Below, piece after piece: positions 11,058 to 22,274 of a DNA stretch of 64,000 nucleotides. Both the position numbers and the translations under genes were made by a program. Numbering within the stretch: position 1 is the first letter of the stretch; the number at the start of each line of letters is the position of its first letter. The notes under the pieces were generated by a model. The model was not told where the DNA came from, searched no databases, and saw nothing but the letters and a program-made list of their open reading frames with translations. Source of the DNA: Pyrus communis (lineage: Eukaryota; Streptophyta; Magnoliopsida; Rosales; Rosaceae); contig NC_084809.1 of the NCBI RefSeq assembly GCF_963583255.1, positions 4,887,501-4,951,500 of the forward strand, in the 5' to 3' direction.

Positions 11058-11603
11058 AAATCTCAATAATTATTTTGGCTTGAAAGTCCACACAAAACTA
11101 AGGCTCCATATGGCCATTTCTCCCTTCTCAACCTAATGGTCTCATACAGTTCTCTCTAAAGCCGTCTACGGCCGGTCAGACACTTTTGAAAAGAAATAAA
11201 GAAATTGTATCCTCTTTTGTATTTTATGAAGGTGATTTGGAAGAAATTGATGGGTTAGAAAAAGGACAAAAATACAAAGACGGATGTTCTTATGTTGCTC
11301 ACCTCTTGCGTTGACAAAATATGCTTTGTGCTAGCTAATGCACCTCAAAGAATCACAGAGAAGGCACCGCGGAAGAAGAAGATCAAAGTTGGAAAGAAGT
11401 TTCCAAAGTATGTCTCACTGAAGGTAAATATAGCATGAGATCATGTCATCATTTCGATCTTTGAAACAGTTTTTTGTATATATTTGCTGTGAAATTTGAC
11501 TAATACAGACCACATATAGATTCCAATTTCCATAGTTCAATCCATTCATTTGAATCTAAACAATACACTTTACCCCCTCACTAAAATCCTGTCATTGTGG
11601 GGT

Positions 11604-11701
11604 AAAGTTCCATTGAACTTTAAAGTACTTCATCCAATGACTCCAAACACACAAAGTTCCATCGAACTTTAAAGTACTTCATCCAATGACTCCAAACACA
11701 C
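11604..11701 (+). repeat. 49-bp tandem duplication
   Basis: Two adjacent 49-bp units start at 11604 and 11653 (aaagttccat... to ...ccaaacacac), differing at one base near the start (tt versus tc). Confidence 0.9.
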
Positions 11702-12114
11702 AAATATGGTACATTTGGATGAAGAACTTTAAAGTTTCATGGGACTTTGGCTAAATTAATTAGGAATGCAGGGACTTGAATACGACTCGATGCTCTAAAT
11801 TTAAAAGAACTTTCAAATTACACCGTTCTTTATTCTAGTAATTAGCAGCATGGTTGCATTACATCTAGTCATTTTGAAAGAACTTTCGAGTTCCATGGCG
11901 TTATGATTAGTAAATTTGTATTGCATTTGTAGTGTTTAGTTAGCTTTGTAGTGAATGAGTAATTAATTGGTAGTGTTCTTATAGTAATTTAGTAATAGCT
12001 TTGTATTTCTACTCACGCCTTTGTCTTACTTCACCACCATTTACTGATCCATAGAACTGAAGTCTATCTCTCACTGCCGATTCTTGTCAAGCAAGGAAAC
12101 TGAAATTTGAAGCA

Positions 12115-13356
12115 ATGTTCGACTCCCTTCCTCAGGAAATCACTCATGATATCCTATTTAGACTACCCATTAAATCTTTGATCCAATGCACCTCGGTGTG
12201 CAAGCCATGGAGATCCATGATCATAAATCAAAGCTTCATTCAGTCCCACCTTAGGCGAAAAATCAGTTTCCATAAACGGAATGACATTCACCTCTTCCTA
12301 GTCCACAGTGTTTCTGGTCATCTTATAACTTCTGTTAGAACCCACCGCCACAGAACGGTTGTGTCCAAAATAAGACAAGAGGTCTTTTCTGTGCATTATG
12401 ATAACCAGGATTTTGACAAGAACTTCGAGATAGAATTTCCAAGTGCTCTCAAGAAAAAACTGAAGAATGAAATTCTTCGCGTTATTGGTATTTGTAACGG
12501 TCTGGTTTGCTTTGCAGATGATATGGCATGTTATGGTAACAGCTTCATAATATGGAACCCATTTATTAGGAATTCAGTAACCCTTCCCAACCCTGGTATT
12601 ACTTTTCCCATGTATAACAGCATTCCCAATTATGGCGGGTTTGATGCTGCTATTGGATTCGGCTATGATGCGATGACATCTGACTATAAGGTTGTTAGAG
12701 TTGCCACCCCTAAAAATAAACTTCAAGGTCCAACCATGGCTGAAGTTTATTCACTAGCCACTGGCTCGTGGCGGAGTCTTGGTTCGGTTGCTCCTCAATG
12801 TGCAATATATGGAAGAGAAAAACACCTTTTTTTCAATGGGGCTCTTCATTGGCCTGCAGTAAGTAGGGAAAGGGATGATCATTTCATATTGACTTTTGAC
12901 GTAGGCAATGAGTTATTTTACAAGATGTCGATGCCATCGAGTGTCATATGGAGTTACATATTGGGATTGTTGTTGTCTGCTTCGGGTGACAAAAAATTTG
13001 TAACTCTATTTGTGATGAACGCCGATTCTAAAGATTCTTATCTTGAAATATGGGTGATGAAGGAGTATGGCGTGAAGGAGTCATGGACCAAATTGATTAA
13101 TCTCGGTCCACAGGGTCCCGAAAGACTTTTTCCTCGGGCATTATGTTTTAGAAGGAACGGTGAAGTATTAGTAATGCTTCTTAAAGGAGGCAGGCAACTT
13201 GGGTTCGAGACCAATATATCAAAGCATGAACTTGTTTCCCTGGACCTTGTCAGCAAACAAATGGAAAGTCTTGAGATTTGTGGACCATATTGCTCTGTTG
13301 ATTCTTATGAAGAGAGCCTTCTCTTACTGGACAAGACCGATGCAGTTTCTCTTTAA
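12115..13356 (+). CDS. F-box protein with F-box-associated (FBA) domain, tandem copy 2
   Basis: A 413-residue intronless protein, very similar along its full length to the product of 9146-10384. It has an F-box at residues 4-41 (LPQEITHDILFRLPIKSLIQ, CKPWRSMI), then the FBA region with IWNPFIRNSVTLPNP and DYKVVRVATP. Inferred role: substrate receptor of an SCF ubiquitin ligase. Compared with copy 1 it carries one extra residue around 'MNADSKDSYLEIW' and many single substitutions, mostly towards the C-terminus. Upstream it keeps non-transposon sequence (12024 leftwards), so it probably has the ancestral promoter. The shared 5' UTR (about 12024-12114) and 3' UTR mark the limits of the duplicated block. 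Confidence 0.92.
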   Translation: MFDSLPQEITHDILFRLPIKSLIQCTSVCKPWRSMIINQSFIQSHLRRKISFHKRNDIHLFLVHSVSGHLITSVRTHRHRTVVSKIRQEVFSVHYDNQDFDKNFEIEFPSALKKKLKNEILRVIGICNGLVCFADDMACYGNSFIIWNPFIRNSVTLPNPGITFPMYNSIPNYGGFDAAIGFGYDAMTSDYKVVRVATPKNKLQGPTMAEVYSLATGSWRSLGSVAPQCAIYGREKHLFFNGALHWPAVSRERDDHFILTFDVGNELFYKMSMPSSVIWSYILGLLLSASGDKKFVTLFVMNADSKDSYLEIWVMKEYGVKESWTKLINLGPQGPERLFPRALCFRRNGEVLVMLLKGGRQLGFETNISKHELVSLDLVSKQMESLEICGPYCSVDSYEESLLLLDKTDAVSL

Positions 13357-13754
13357 GAAAAGAAACAGATTTTGTAACAAGTTTTCGTGAGATGTCTGAG
13401 GCGCCTAATGTGCTGATGCTGCAGCTTGAAACTATGTACATGTTGTTGAACTATCTATCAAAAGCTTTATAATTTTATTTTTTATTATCAATTTATTTAC
13501 ATCAACTTAATATCAGTTGTTAATCTTGGTATAAATTTCAATTGGCGTTGCAGATTATGTACCAGTATGTGTTAAGTATCTATGAAATGTATTCGCACTC
13601 GAATTTGAATTCCCCTCCTCATAATTTAGAATAGAATAACGCTCGTTTAAAAAGTTTCGTTTATCACGTGACTCGAAAGGAATTGCTGGGTTTGAATAAC
13701 TAATAAAATACACAAAGATACAAGATCAAAAACTTTTGGCCCAAGACAAGTTCG

Positions 13755-13763
13755 ATATATAAT
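13755..13763 (+). promoter_or_regulatory. Possible TATA box of the downstream membrane protein gene
   Basis: TATATAATA about 180 bp before the ATG at 13938, followed at 13800-13850 by the pyrimidine-rich sequence typical of a plant 5' UTR. Confidence 0.45.
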
Positions 13764-13937
13764 AATTCTATACAATAAACAAGTCCTTAGGCATTTCATC
13801 CTCCAACCATCTCTTTGTTTCTCTGTATTTTTCTCTCTGCTCTTCTTGTTTACATGTCACTATGAAATGAAGAAACGCGCAACCGAGTTTCCCTCTTTTT
13901 TTCATCGATTTCTCTGCGAGGCTTCGGTCTGAATCTA

Positions 13938-16390
13938 ATGGGCAGTGAAGATAGGTGGCAAGGCATCGCTCTAGCTCCAGTAAATACAGACAGAGAAGAG
14001 GAGAAATGGAGGAGCTTCAACAACTCAGTGAATGCAGTTTCTTTAGGTTTTGTAGCAACTGCTATTCTCATCTCAATGTTTCTTGTGATGGCTATTTTTG
14101 AGAGATTTTTCAAACCCAGATCATCACAGCTGTCCACTTCAGCTCGCAGTACTACAACTACTACTCATTTGGATCTTCAGCCACAGATTACCTACAATGA
14201 TTCCAAGCTTGATCACCAACACTCTCACAAAGTAAGCTTTTCTTTCCCTTCAATTGTTATTACTGGACAGATGTGAGTTAGACCAGTTGGATATGGCTAT
14301 TTTTCCGGTTCTTTCCTATATATTAGAGTAATTTAAAATAATATTTTCTCTTCTTTCTCTTTGTTTACTTTCCTGTGGGGTGCACCGTACACGTATAGCT
14401 AAGAGTGTGAAATTTGATGAGATTGTGTCAAAATTGGAAAACTCATGTTTTTCTTTGGATACTGATTTTCACATTTACGTTTTCTCCTTCTGCAATCATT
14501 CTCTTGTGTTTACCGGTAAATTCTTCTTTAATTAATTAAATTCAAGAGCTAGAAACGAAATGAAAGAATGCATGATAGAAAAGAGAGCGAGGAAATCACT
14601 TTCGTTTTCTTTTTAGCATTTCCGTTTGTTTCTTTGTGTGCACTACTAACATTTAGGCACTTTAGCTAATTGAAGAGTTGGTGGTTTAGTTTAAGGACAG
14701 ATCACAATGATTTAAGAAACTAAACATCAAAGATGACAGAGTGTTATTTGGAGTTTTCAGTTTCTATAGTGGCTGCATTATATGTAAGATTTCATAGGAT
14801 CTGCATAATTATGCTTTACTTGATTAATGATTAATATCCAAAATCTTATGAATTAATTTTTAAATCACTGAAAATTTGTCATATTTTAATCCATATTTCA
14901 TCACTAGTGTTTGTAATGCTTTGTCCACTCTTCTTATTCCTTTGGTTTTGTCTCTTTGACATGACATGTCATATGAGAAGAGAGATATAATACATCTTGT
15001 TGCACCTATATGTCTCTTTCTACGTGAAAAAAAGAAAAGAAATAGGCACAACATGCGTCCAGTTGCACCTAAGTTTTAGCCATGATTCACACCCCTTGCA
15101 TTTTAATGCTCAAAATTGCAGGCAATAGAAGAGGGTGTTAACTAGCTTAAGCCTTCCGCAGTACACCGAAAAAAGTAATGTGATACTAATATATTGAACT
15201 CGTACAAGAATTACACTTTTACCTATGCCGGAAAATTTGAATGTGAAACTAATTTATTGAACTCATTACTGTAGTAGTAGTGTTATAGAAATCAAATTTA
15301 GACTGCCTGATTTCTATATATAGATCACACTCACTCAAAGATCTTAATTACGTAAATAAAAGATATTTACTGGAATTCATCAGTTAGCACAAGTACTTTT
15401 TTTCCTTTTAAATTATTACCGTTTACCCCAAATCTAAGCATTGGAATGGCAAACTTAATCACATGCTACAAGTACCAATGTTAGGAAATATTTTAATTTA
15501 TCACACTTTCAAGTTACCATGTGACATGTGCCAAATATAATGTTTATGCCTTCTATGATCTCGAAAACAACATGCATGCTTAATCTTTTCGTTAATCCAT
15601 ACATTTTACATATATAATCTTGAGTGAGTTATATCTTAATCACTTCCCGTCGACCAAGTGTTCACACGACATTGAGCTATTAGGAAATTTAAAAATAAAA
15701 ATAAAAAATTGGATATTGTTTATGTATAACAGTTGAATTTGGTGTGTGAGGAAGGCTTGATTTGTGGAGAAGGTTACGCTATTTTATTTATTTACTTTTT
15801 ATTAACCTGCTCGAGAAGGGATGATTATAATATCAGGATTTATGCTCTAATCTTGGATTAAAAAGCTTATTTTTATAATAATTTTGATTAAATTATCAAC
15901 AGCATGCTGCATTTGAATCTTTAAAGTTAAAAGCCACCAACCACGCCAGAGAAGTATCTTCCTCATCAGAACCCTCTTTGGTCTTAGCGATTAATTTGGA
16001 CATTTCTTCAAATTCAAAGTGTCCGATACTTCACGTGTCATAAAATAAGTGGAGAGACACGAATTTATATTATAATATGTGAAGTACCGCTAGAATATCT
16101 GGTACTTGAAAATATTAGCCTTATCATTTTGCTTGCTACAATGTGATATAGAAAATAAATTTTGCTCACTTGGGTTGCTGCCATGGTAGCTTCCAAAAGG
16201 ACCAAAACCAACACATACTCCAATTTATATGTTTTGTATCAAATTTGTGCAGATGAGAATTTATGCCAGAGAAGTATCTGTGATGATGCCTGGGGAAGAT
16301 ATGCCTACCTTCATTGCACATCCTGCTCCTGCACCGTGTCCACCGGAGCGCATCGCTTGGCCTCTCCATGAAACACAAACCGTGCCTTGA
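13938..16390 (+). CDS. Small conserved plant membrane protein, two exons
   Basis: Exons 13938-14231 and 16253-16390, joined in phase 0 across a 2,021-bp GT-AG intron, give 143 residues. The N-terminal part (GIALAPVNTDREEEKWRSFN) precedes one membrane span at about residues 35-56 (AVSLGFVATAILISMFLVMA), then a Ser/Thr-rich linker. Exon 2 reads YAREVSVMMPGEDMPTFIAH followed by HPAPAPCPPERIAWPLHE, a Pro-rich conserved tail I recall from uncharacterised plant proteins of this architecture. Function unknown. Topology suggests a tail exposed on one side of a membrane. Without the second exon, the first frame runs on into the intron to a stop at 14276. The splice choice rests on consensus sites, phase and the recalled tail. 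Confidence 0.75.
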
Positions 16391-17503
16391 TCCTGCCTCG
16401 AGCTAAATTTCAAGCTGAAACAAGACAGGGATATCGACAAGAAAAACCTAGTTTTCGTTAGTCCTTTCAGTTTCGGACATGATCGAATTAGGGTTAGTTG
16501 ACGATCACATCAGTCTGTTGAACGTAGGAGCAAGCCAGGAACCGAGACTCATCAGCAGAACAACAATCATATGTACATATTCCGTTTTATGTATAAAGCT
16601 TTGGCTGTCATCTCAAATTGATTTTCTTGGTGTTTAGTTTCTAAATATCAAACTAATCCTCTATTGATTAAACCCGAAACAAGGATTCGTGATACATTAG
16701 TCCTGAAAACGAAGACTGAATTTCCTTCATTGTGTGAATGCACTAAGTGCGGTACATGGTGCGAAAAGTGGTAACGTTTATGCTTGCAGTGGTAGTGCTT
16801 GAAATAGTAGTGTTGTGCTTGGAGTAGAACATTCCACTGCGATGGAGCAACGTACCACTCTAAAGATGTGAAGTTTCACTTAGTATGGACACGTAACGAA
16901 GAAAAAGCGAGGGACGACAGGAAATTTCCTAGAAACAGTGGGATGCCGGAAGCTTGTATCCCTCAAAAGGCTTGCAACAAAACCAATTTTGAAAAGGAAA
17001 GTACTGAGATGTCTTTGTCTTTCCCATCCCATCCCATTCCAAGAGAAGATACCGATTCCAGGACAAACATGTCCCGACACAACTTTGCAAATCTCAAACA
17101 TTTGAAAGAGAGAAAAAACAACCAAGAACCACAATTTTGCAAATCTCAACACAAACCGTGCTTTAATCCTGCATCGAGCTACCAAGGTCCGTCCGTCGGA
17201 GCACGCGCATGGTCTCATCCGATTGAGGGAGATGCCGAATGCGGCAGCTGTCGTACACAAGATCCTCTCCAAATGAAGGGTGCTCATAACTAATTCACAC
17301 AAAAGTACGATGCTGGAGCAACTCGAACAACATTTAGATAAAAGACTCAAATCTTTATACCATTTTCCAGATAATTTACATTGTTTCAGAAAGTAAAACA
17401 TGTTTTGCCAACATTTGCTAGGAAAGTGCTTAATTCCACAGTACTTTCAGAAAGAAGAAAAGCACTTTCGTTTTGACAAAATGCAACCAGTAAAGAAGCA
17501 ACT
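16391..17503. other. Spacer between convergent genes
   Basis: It contains 3' flanks of the plus-strand membrane protein gene and the minus-strand MGCC gene. Open frames on both strands at about 16870-17400 show no recognisable family and oppose each other. A roughly 34-bp segment at 17150-17184 repeats the end of the preceding exon (16369-16405). Confidence 0.5.
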
Positions 17504-18574
17504 TTAGACAAAGATGAAGCACTCTAATGAAACCAGAGGGTTGTCGATGGAGGACTCATTCCCCTGCTGCGCAACGCCACCGTGTGATTCGTCCTCCTTT
17601 CTAGTTTTACCTTCATTCCCCAGCTGCGAAACCTCGCCGTTTGGTTCCTCCTCCTTTCTTGTTTTACCCTCATTCCCTTGCTGCACGACGGCGCCGTTTG
17701 GTTCCTCCTCCTTTTTAGTTTTGCCTTGTTTCTCAACTCCTCCCACTCCCAGCTGCGAGGAACTGCCACCAGCTGGTCCAGTCACCTTAGACGCCGACGG
17801 GCTTCTTCCCCTGCCCCCTCGACCCACTCCACCGGCCGTCCGGGTAGCCGGTGACCTCGACCTGGACGACACCGTATCGCGCCTCACTCCAGTGGGGCCA
17901 CCACTGCGCTGCTGCAAGGTACTCAGCTGACCCGATTCCCTCCCGCGAAACGAACTCGTTTCAGTTCGATTCCTCTTCCCCATCGAAGGCTCCGATGCCC
18001 TCGCCAGAGGTCTGGCTGCTCTTTCCCTCCGGGCGGCGAGGTCGCCGGAGTAAGGACGCTTACTACGCGCCGCCGTTGAAGAAGCGCCATGCACTCTGGG
18101 ACCCGCATCTCTCTTCTGCTTACTCGTAACCTCGTCGTCTCTGGCGTCAGTTATGGTGGTGGCGGTGGTTGCCGTCGAATATGAGAAGCTCTCGCTGAGG
18201 GTGACTCCACAAGGCTCCGAAGCCTGGGAAGGCTCGGCGGGGACGGCGATGTCGACGGCGAGCTCTTTGGGCGGCTGCTCTGGTTGGAGCTTCGGAGGCG
18301 AATGGGTGTCTTTCTCTGGGGTTATTTTGGGGATTTGGGGTTTGAAAATTGGGGTTTCGGAGAGAACCTCTTTCACCGACTCTTCTTCGATTTCAACAAC
18401 CGGCGGCCGTGAGTTCGGCGGTGCAGCGGCTCTGAGTTGGGGTTTTGGGATACGGGTCTGATGGGGTTCCGCGAGGGAGGATCTGGCGTGGAAGTGGCTG
18501 TTGTTGGGGCCATTTGGGTGGTGGTGTGGTGGCGGTGGGTTTTGGGTCTTGGCGGTGCCGAGACAACAACCCAT
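17504..18574 (-). CDS. N-myristoylated MGCC protein, Ser/Arg/Pro-rich, with conserved C-terminal tail
   Basis: A 356-residue single-exon protein starting MGCCLGTAK. Gly2 is a likely N-myristoylation site and Cys3/Cys4 likely S-acylation sites, which predicts attachment to the plasma membrane. The middle is low-complexity and basic (SRSRSPATRTAGGVGRGG). Residues 285-341 hold three 19-residue repeats of the type KTRKEEEPNGEVSQLGNEG. The C-terminus IDNPLVSLECFIFV matches a tail I recall from plant proteins annotated as serine/arginine repetitive matrix-like; that label probably reflects composition, not function. No catalytic domain. The start is the only Met giving the lipidation motif. The antisense frame over the same DNA is an echo of its GC-rich sequence. 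Confidence 0.85.
   Translation of the reverse strand: MGCCLGTAKTQNPPPPHHHPNGPNNSHFHARSSLAEPHQTRIPKPQLRAAAPPNSRPPVVEIEEESVKEVLSETPIFKPQIPKITPEKDTHSPPKLQPEQPPKELAVDIAVPAEPSQASEPCGVTLSESFSYSTATTATTITDARDDEVTSKQKRDAGPRVHGASSTAARSKRPYSGDLAARRERAARPLARASEPSMGKRNRTETSSFRGRESGQLSTLQQRSGGPTGVRRDTVSSRSRSPATRTAGGVGRGGRGRSPSASKVTGPAGGSSSQLGVGGVEKQGKTKKEEEPNGAVVQQGNEGKTRKEEEPNGEVSQLGNEGKTRKEDESHGGVAQQGNESSIDNPLVSLECFIFV
17552..17722 (-). repeat. 57-bp coding minisatellite, 3 units
   Basis: Three in-frame 57-bp units encode the KT(K/R)KEEEPNG... repeats of the MGCC protein. The third is more diverged (KEDESHGG). Confidence 0.85.
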
Positions 18575-20168
18575 TTTATGATTTTTTTGAAAGCAGAAAT
18601 TTTCAGCTTTCAGAGAGTCCTTTTGTACTAGTGACTCGCTAGTAGTGAGTGAAGTGGAGGTGGGAAATAAAGATTTGAAAATTTAACGGTCCTAAATTGG
18701 AGAGAGTCTGAAATCTGAATGAAATTGAAGGGGATTGGGGGTGACAGCGAGAGAGAGCTGCAGATAGACTAGGTTACACTCGTAAATATCAAATGCTGGA
18801 CACAAAAGTAACTAGAATAGGGTTAACTCCCCTTCTAATCCCTCTTCCATTTCATCTCCTCCTATTTAAACGGTTACAACTACGCTACGTCTACATCTTG
18901 TTTTGAATTTTTTATATAGAGAATAAGACAAAAAGAAAAGTATGAGAGAAGGGAATGGTAATAGGAGGGGAGAGAATCCTACTCCAAAGTAACCCAACAC
19001 GCTCACAAGAAATTTTTCAATGCAAGAAGTATAGCAGTCATAATAAAAGTGGTTAGACTTTTTTTTTTTTTTCAAGTTTTTTTTTTCAGTTATTATATGG
19101 TTTCTTGAGTAACCATAAAAGAATTGCCCAAAAAAAGAGTAAATTTAAAATTTTTGTTCAACTACAATATTCCGTAATATTGAGTGTATCAAAATATTAA
19201 TGTTTAAAATGAATCATGAATGTGATGTAAATAATTTGTTCTTTTAAATCTCACCCGTTTATTTTACATTTTATTGAATACAAGAGGTGAAAACCTTGAT
19301 ATTAGATATCATTAAACTCAATAACCATATTGAAGCATAATCAGTTATCAACATATCATGATATTATTGATAACGCCGATACTTTAATCACATAAATGTC
19401 AATATCGCTGAACATTTACATAACAAGTAACATCTTATTAGTTGGCCTAACCAAGTTTTTATGAAATCTCAAATGGAAGAGAGACTTTTAGTACGGACAT
19501 AAGTTTAAGAAAACAAAGCAGAAAGATAAGATACCCCATACGCCGCCACCATCAATATTCAATATGGACCCCAGATCAGATGCCTGTGAGCTTGTGACCT
19601 ACAAATTGAAGACATTGGGCATGAAAGCCCCCAGAAAAAACATAATTTAGGACCACAGTAGGACCGGCGGTCCGGCACTAAGCACTGCTACCAACAAACA
19701 GGTGGGACTTAATAAGCAAGGAATATATTAACTACCCTGTCCATTCCTTCAGCATGATATTGTATTAAGTTTTATAAGATGGATCATCGGAAGGCGGCTT
19801 CCAGCAATCCGCGTTGGACATTTCGTGTGTGTTTAGTGCCAAAACTAGAATCCGAAACAAAAAACGGAGCACGTATACATGATCTATTATCGAAGAATGG
19901 GCAATTATTCTTGTTATTAAGTATTAATTAGCTGATTAACAGCAACAATCACAAGAATATAAGACCTCAACACCAGAGGGATATCTGATAATTACAATGA
20001 ATTGACAACACAATTGGAACCGATATCGTAACAAGACCAGGTAAGCTAGGGCCCTCTATAATCAGCACTTGTACAATACAGAGAATGAGCAGGAGGGAAA
20101 AGAATACAGACTGAAACCTCATGGTAAGAAGACATGAAGATTTTATGTGTAGGAAACAAACCCACTCA
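18575..20168. other. Divergent/intergenic region without gene
   Basis: 18575-18760 is the probable 5' UTR/promoter of the MGCC gene (minus strand). The rest is AT-rich with poly-T runs (about 19060-19086). 19960-20168 is the likely 3' UTR of the lipoyl synthase gene. No supported coding region. Confidence 0.5.
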
Positions 20169-22068
20169 TCACGAGGCAGAAACATGCGAAGATGAAGCCC
20201 GGTCTGATTCTATCATAGATTTGATGTAGTATTCGCCAGCTTTGTATGACGACCTTACCATGGGACCAGATGCCACATATCGAAATCCCTGTTCCATACA
20301 AAATATACAGTTATTAAACTGTTATGCATAAAAGAGGATCATATGATAGTATGCTTGATAAAGTGAGATGGTATTGTATTAATTCATACCATGAGATACT
20401 TGTGAACAAATTTATATAGGTGAGGCGGGCCAGAAGATCTTTTGTTTATCATGTTGAACTCCCAATATAAACAGCTTAACCTAAAATTCGGTATCCTATC
20501 TGAGTGATACGAAGTGAATACTAGTAATGAGAAAACGAAACACTAAAGATTTCTCAAACAAAGCTCTACCAATACTGATTGCTGATTTAATAAAGTAGAG
20601 GACATATCAAGTCAACAGGGAAAAGCAAAATATGGAGGCAATACTGCTACCCTAGCCAAATATGACATTCCCATAGCCAGCTTAGTTAAAAACAAAGGGA
20701 TAGAAGAATACCATTTCCATGCCAAGAGCTCGGTATCTCTCAAAGGCCTCAGGAGTAATGTATTCAGACACAGGCATGTGGCGCTTCGAAGGTCGCATGT
20801 ATTGACCAAATGTCATAACATCAACACCTGCTGCTCTCACCTTCTCCATCGTCCTAACAACCTGATCAGGTGTCTCCCCGCAGCCTAACATTATTGAAGT
20901 CTTTGTAAGTGTTCCCGCGGGAGCATGGTCTTTGGCCATCATTAAAACATCTAAAGATTGCTTAAAATTGGCACGGTGATCCCGCACTGCCCTCTGAAGC
21001 TCTTCAACTGTCTCAATATTGTGAGCAAGGACATCCAATCCGGATGTTGCAACTTTCTCTACGCAGCTTGAGTCTCCCCGAAAATCAGGAACTACAAGAA
21101 AACATGCAAAATCAACAGCACATATGAACTCTAATCACATAATTGCCAAACTTCACATCTATTAGCTTAATACTCACAACCTCTTAATCATATAAGCATA
21201 AAAAGGCAATATTTTGTTAACTCAACGTAAATGATCTGAATTCCATACCGAGCTGACTCTATCATCCTAATTCACACATTATACTAAAACAAATTCATTA
21301 ATTAAAGAACAAAATCATACCCAAAGCCTCAATGAGCATGCTGGGTTTGAGCACCTTCAACTTTTGCACGGTCTCTGCAAAATGTCCGCTCCCTTGATCG
21401 GACAAATCGTCCCGGTCCACGCTAGTAATCACCACATAATCCAAACCCCAAGACGCAATCGCCTCCGCCACATTCGTCGGTTCATTAGGGTCCGGCGGTG
21501 GCGGAGTCCTGGAAGTCTTCACATTGCAAAACCTGAAAATTTCAACCCAAAACCAAAAAACTCCCATCAATGCAAAATCCATTAGACACAGCAATTATCT
21601 CACATGCACATTTCATCAAACAAACTACCTGCAACCGCGCGTACACGTATCACCAAGAATCATAATCGTGGCGGTAGCAGTGCCGGTCTCGCCGCCGGAC
21701 CAGCACTCGCCGAGGTTGGGGCACTTGGCCTCCTCGCACACCGTGTGAAGCTTCAATTCCCTGAGCTTTTTCTTGATCTGAGTGTACTTTTGGCCGCCGG
21801 GGATTGACTCCTTCATCCATTTCGGCTTCGGGAGAGGGTTCTTCTTGGTTCCGACTTCGACGGAATACGGGCCTTCGCCTTCCACGAAGTCCGTCAGAAT
21901 CGGAGACTCGGCGGCGAGGCGGGCCCGCAGGCCCGCCAGAGTTTGGGGGAATTGGGAGGAGGATGTCGCGGTTGAGGGCGGGGTTTGGGTGGAGGAGGAG
22001 GAGGAGGAGAAGGACCGGGCGGTCGATTTTACGATCCGAGCCGCTAGGGCTGTGAACCGGGTCTGCAT
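20169..22068 (-). CDS. LIP1: Lipoyl synthase, mitochondrial
   Basis: Four exons (22068-21629, 21532-21321, 21091-20712, 20288-20169) assemble to 383 residues. This radical-SAM enzyme inserts two sulfurs into octanoyl groups on the mitochondrial 2-oxoacid dehydrogenase and glycine decarboxylase proteins. Residues 1-35 ([20 protein letters not shown]...) are Arg/Ser-rich and form a mitochondrial presequence. The auxiliary 4Fe-4S cluster cysteines are Cys111, Cys116 and Cys122 ([12 protein letters not shown]). The SAM cluster is Cys142, Cys146 and Cys149 (CTRGCRFC). The C-terminal RSSYKAGE supplies the conserved Ser (about 358). Length fits the plant family (about 370-385). The start at 22068 is the first ATG; the frame upstream opens only on GTG. 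Introns are all GT-AG. The plastidial paralogue usually has a different N-terminus. Confidence 0.95.
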
Positions 22069-22203
22069 CTCTCGTTGGGTTTGCGATAATGCGATCGGAG
22101 ACGGAGAGAGATTCAGATGGTTCGACGATGGTGGGGACGAAGAAGGTGATGAGGATTTGGTGGTTGGTTTGGTTGGCGCAGACAATTTTGGATCTGAAAT
22201 CAC

Positions 22204-22274
22204 GGCCCACGTTTGATTTAATTACGGGCCTGAGATTTTGATTGTGGATTGGATCAGTTTTGGGTCATTGGGCC
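22204..22274 (-). promoter_or_regulatory. Pair of site II (TGGGCC) elements upstream of lipoyl synthase
   Basis: GGCCCA at 22204-22209 and TGGGCC at 22269-22274 lie 136-206 bp upstream of the ATG in opposite orientations. GGGCCT also occurs at about 22225. Site II elements are known TCP-binding motifs common in plant genes for mitochondrial proteins; use here is inferred. Confidence 0.5.

Larger units (their letters stand above)
10385..12114. other. Spacer between the two F-box genes
   Basis: It holds the 3' UTR of copy 1 (its 10385-10440 and 10573-10640 parts resemble the region after copy 2), a foldback element (10806-11057) and a 49-bp tandem repeat (11604-11701). There is a short lysine-rich reading frame near 11341-11425, which I cannot assign. 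No convincing further gene. Confidence 0.6.

Noticed and set aside
11341..11425. Lysine-rich peptide (APRKKKIKVGKKFPKYVSLK) as a gene fragment
   Set aside because: Too short, no start or splice context and no family recognised.
16880..17401. 173-codon open frame on the minus strand
   Set aside because: No recognisable domain, odd composition, and an equally long frame on the other strand over the same DNA. It lies in the spacer between convergent genes.
17514..17930. Plus-strand frame opposite the MGCC gene
   Set aside because: It mirrors the repeats of the true minus-strand gene and has no independent start context or family.
22069..22203. 45-residue extension of lipoyl synthase
   Set aside because: It starts on GTG; the ATG at 22068 yields a proper mitochondrial presequence.
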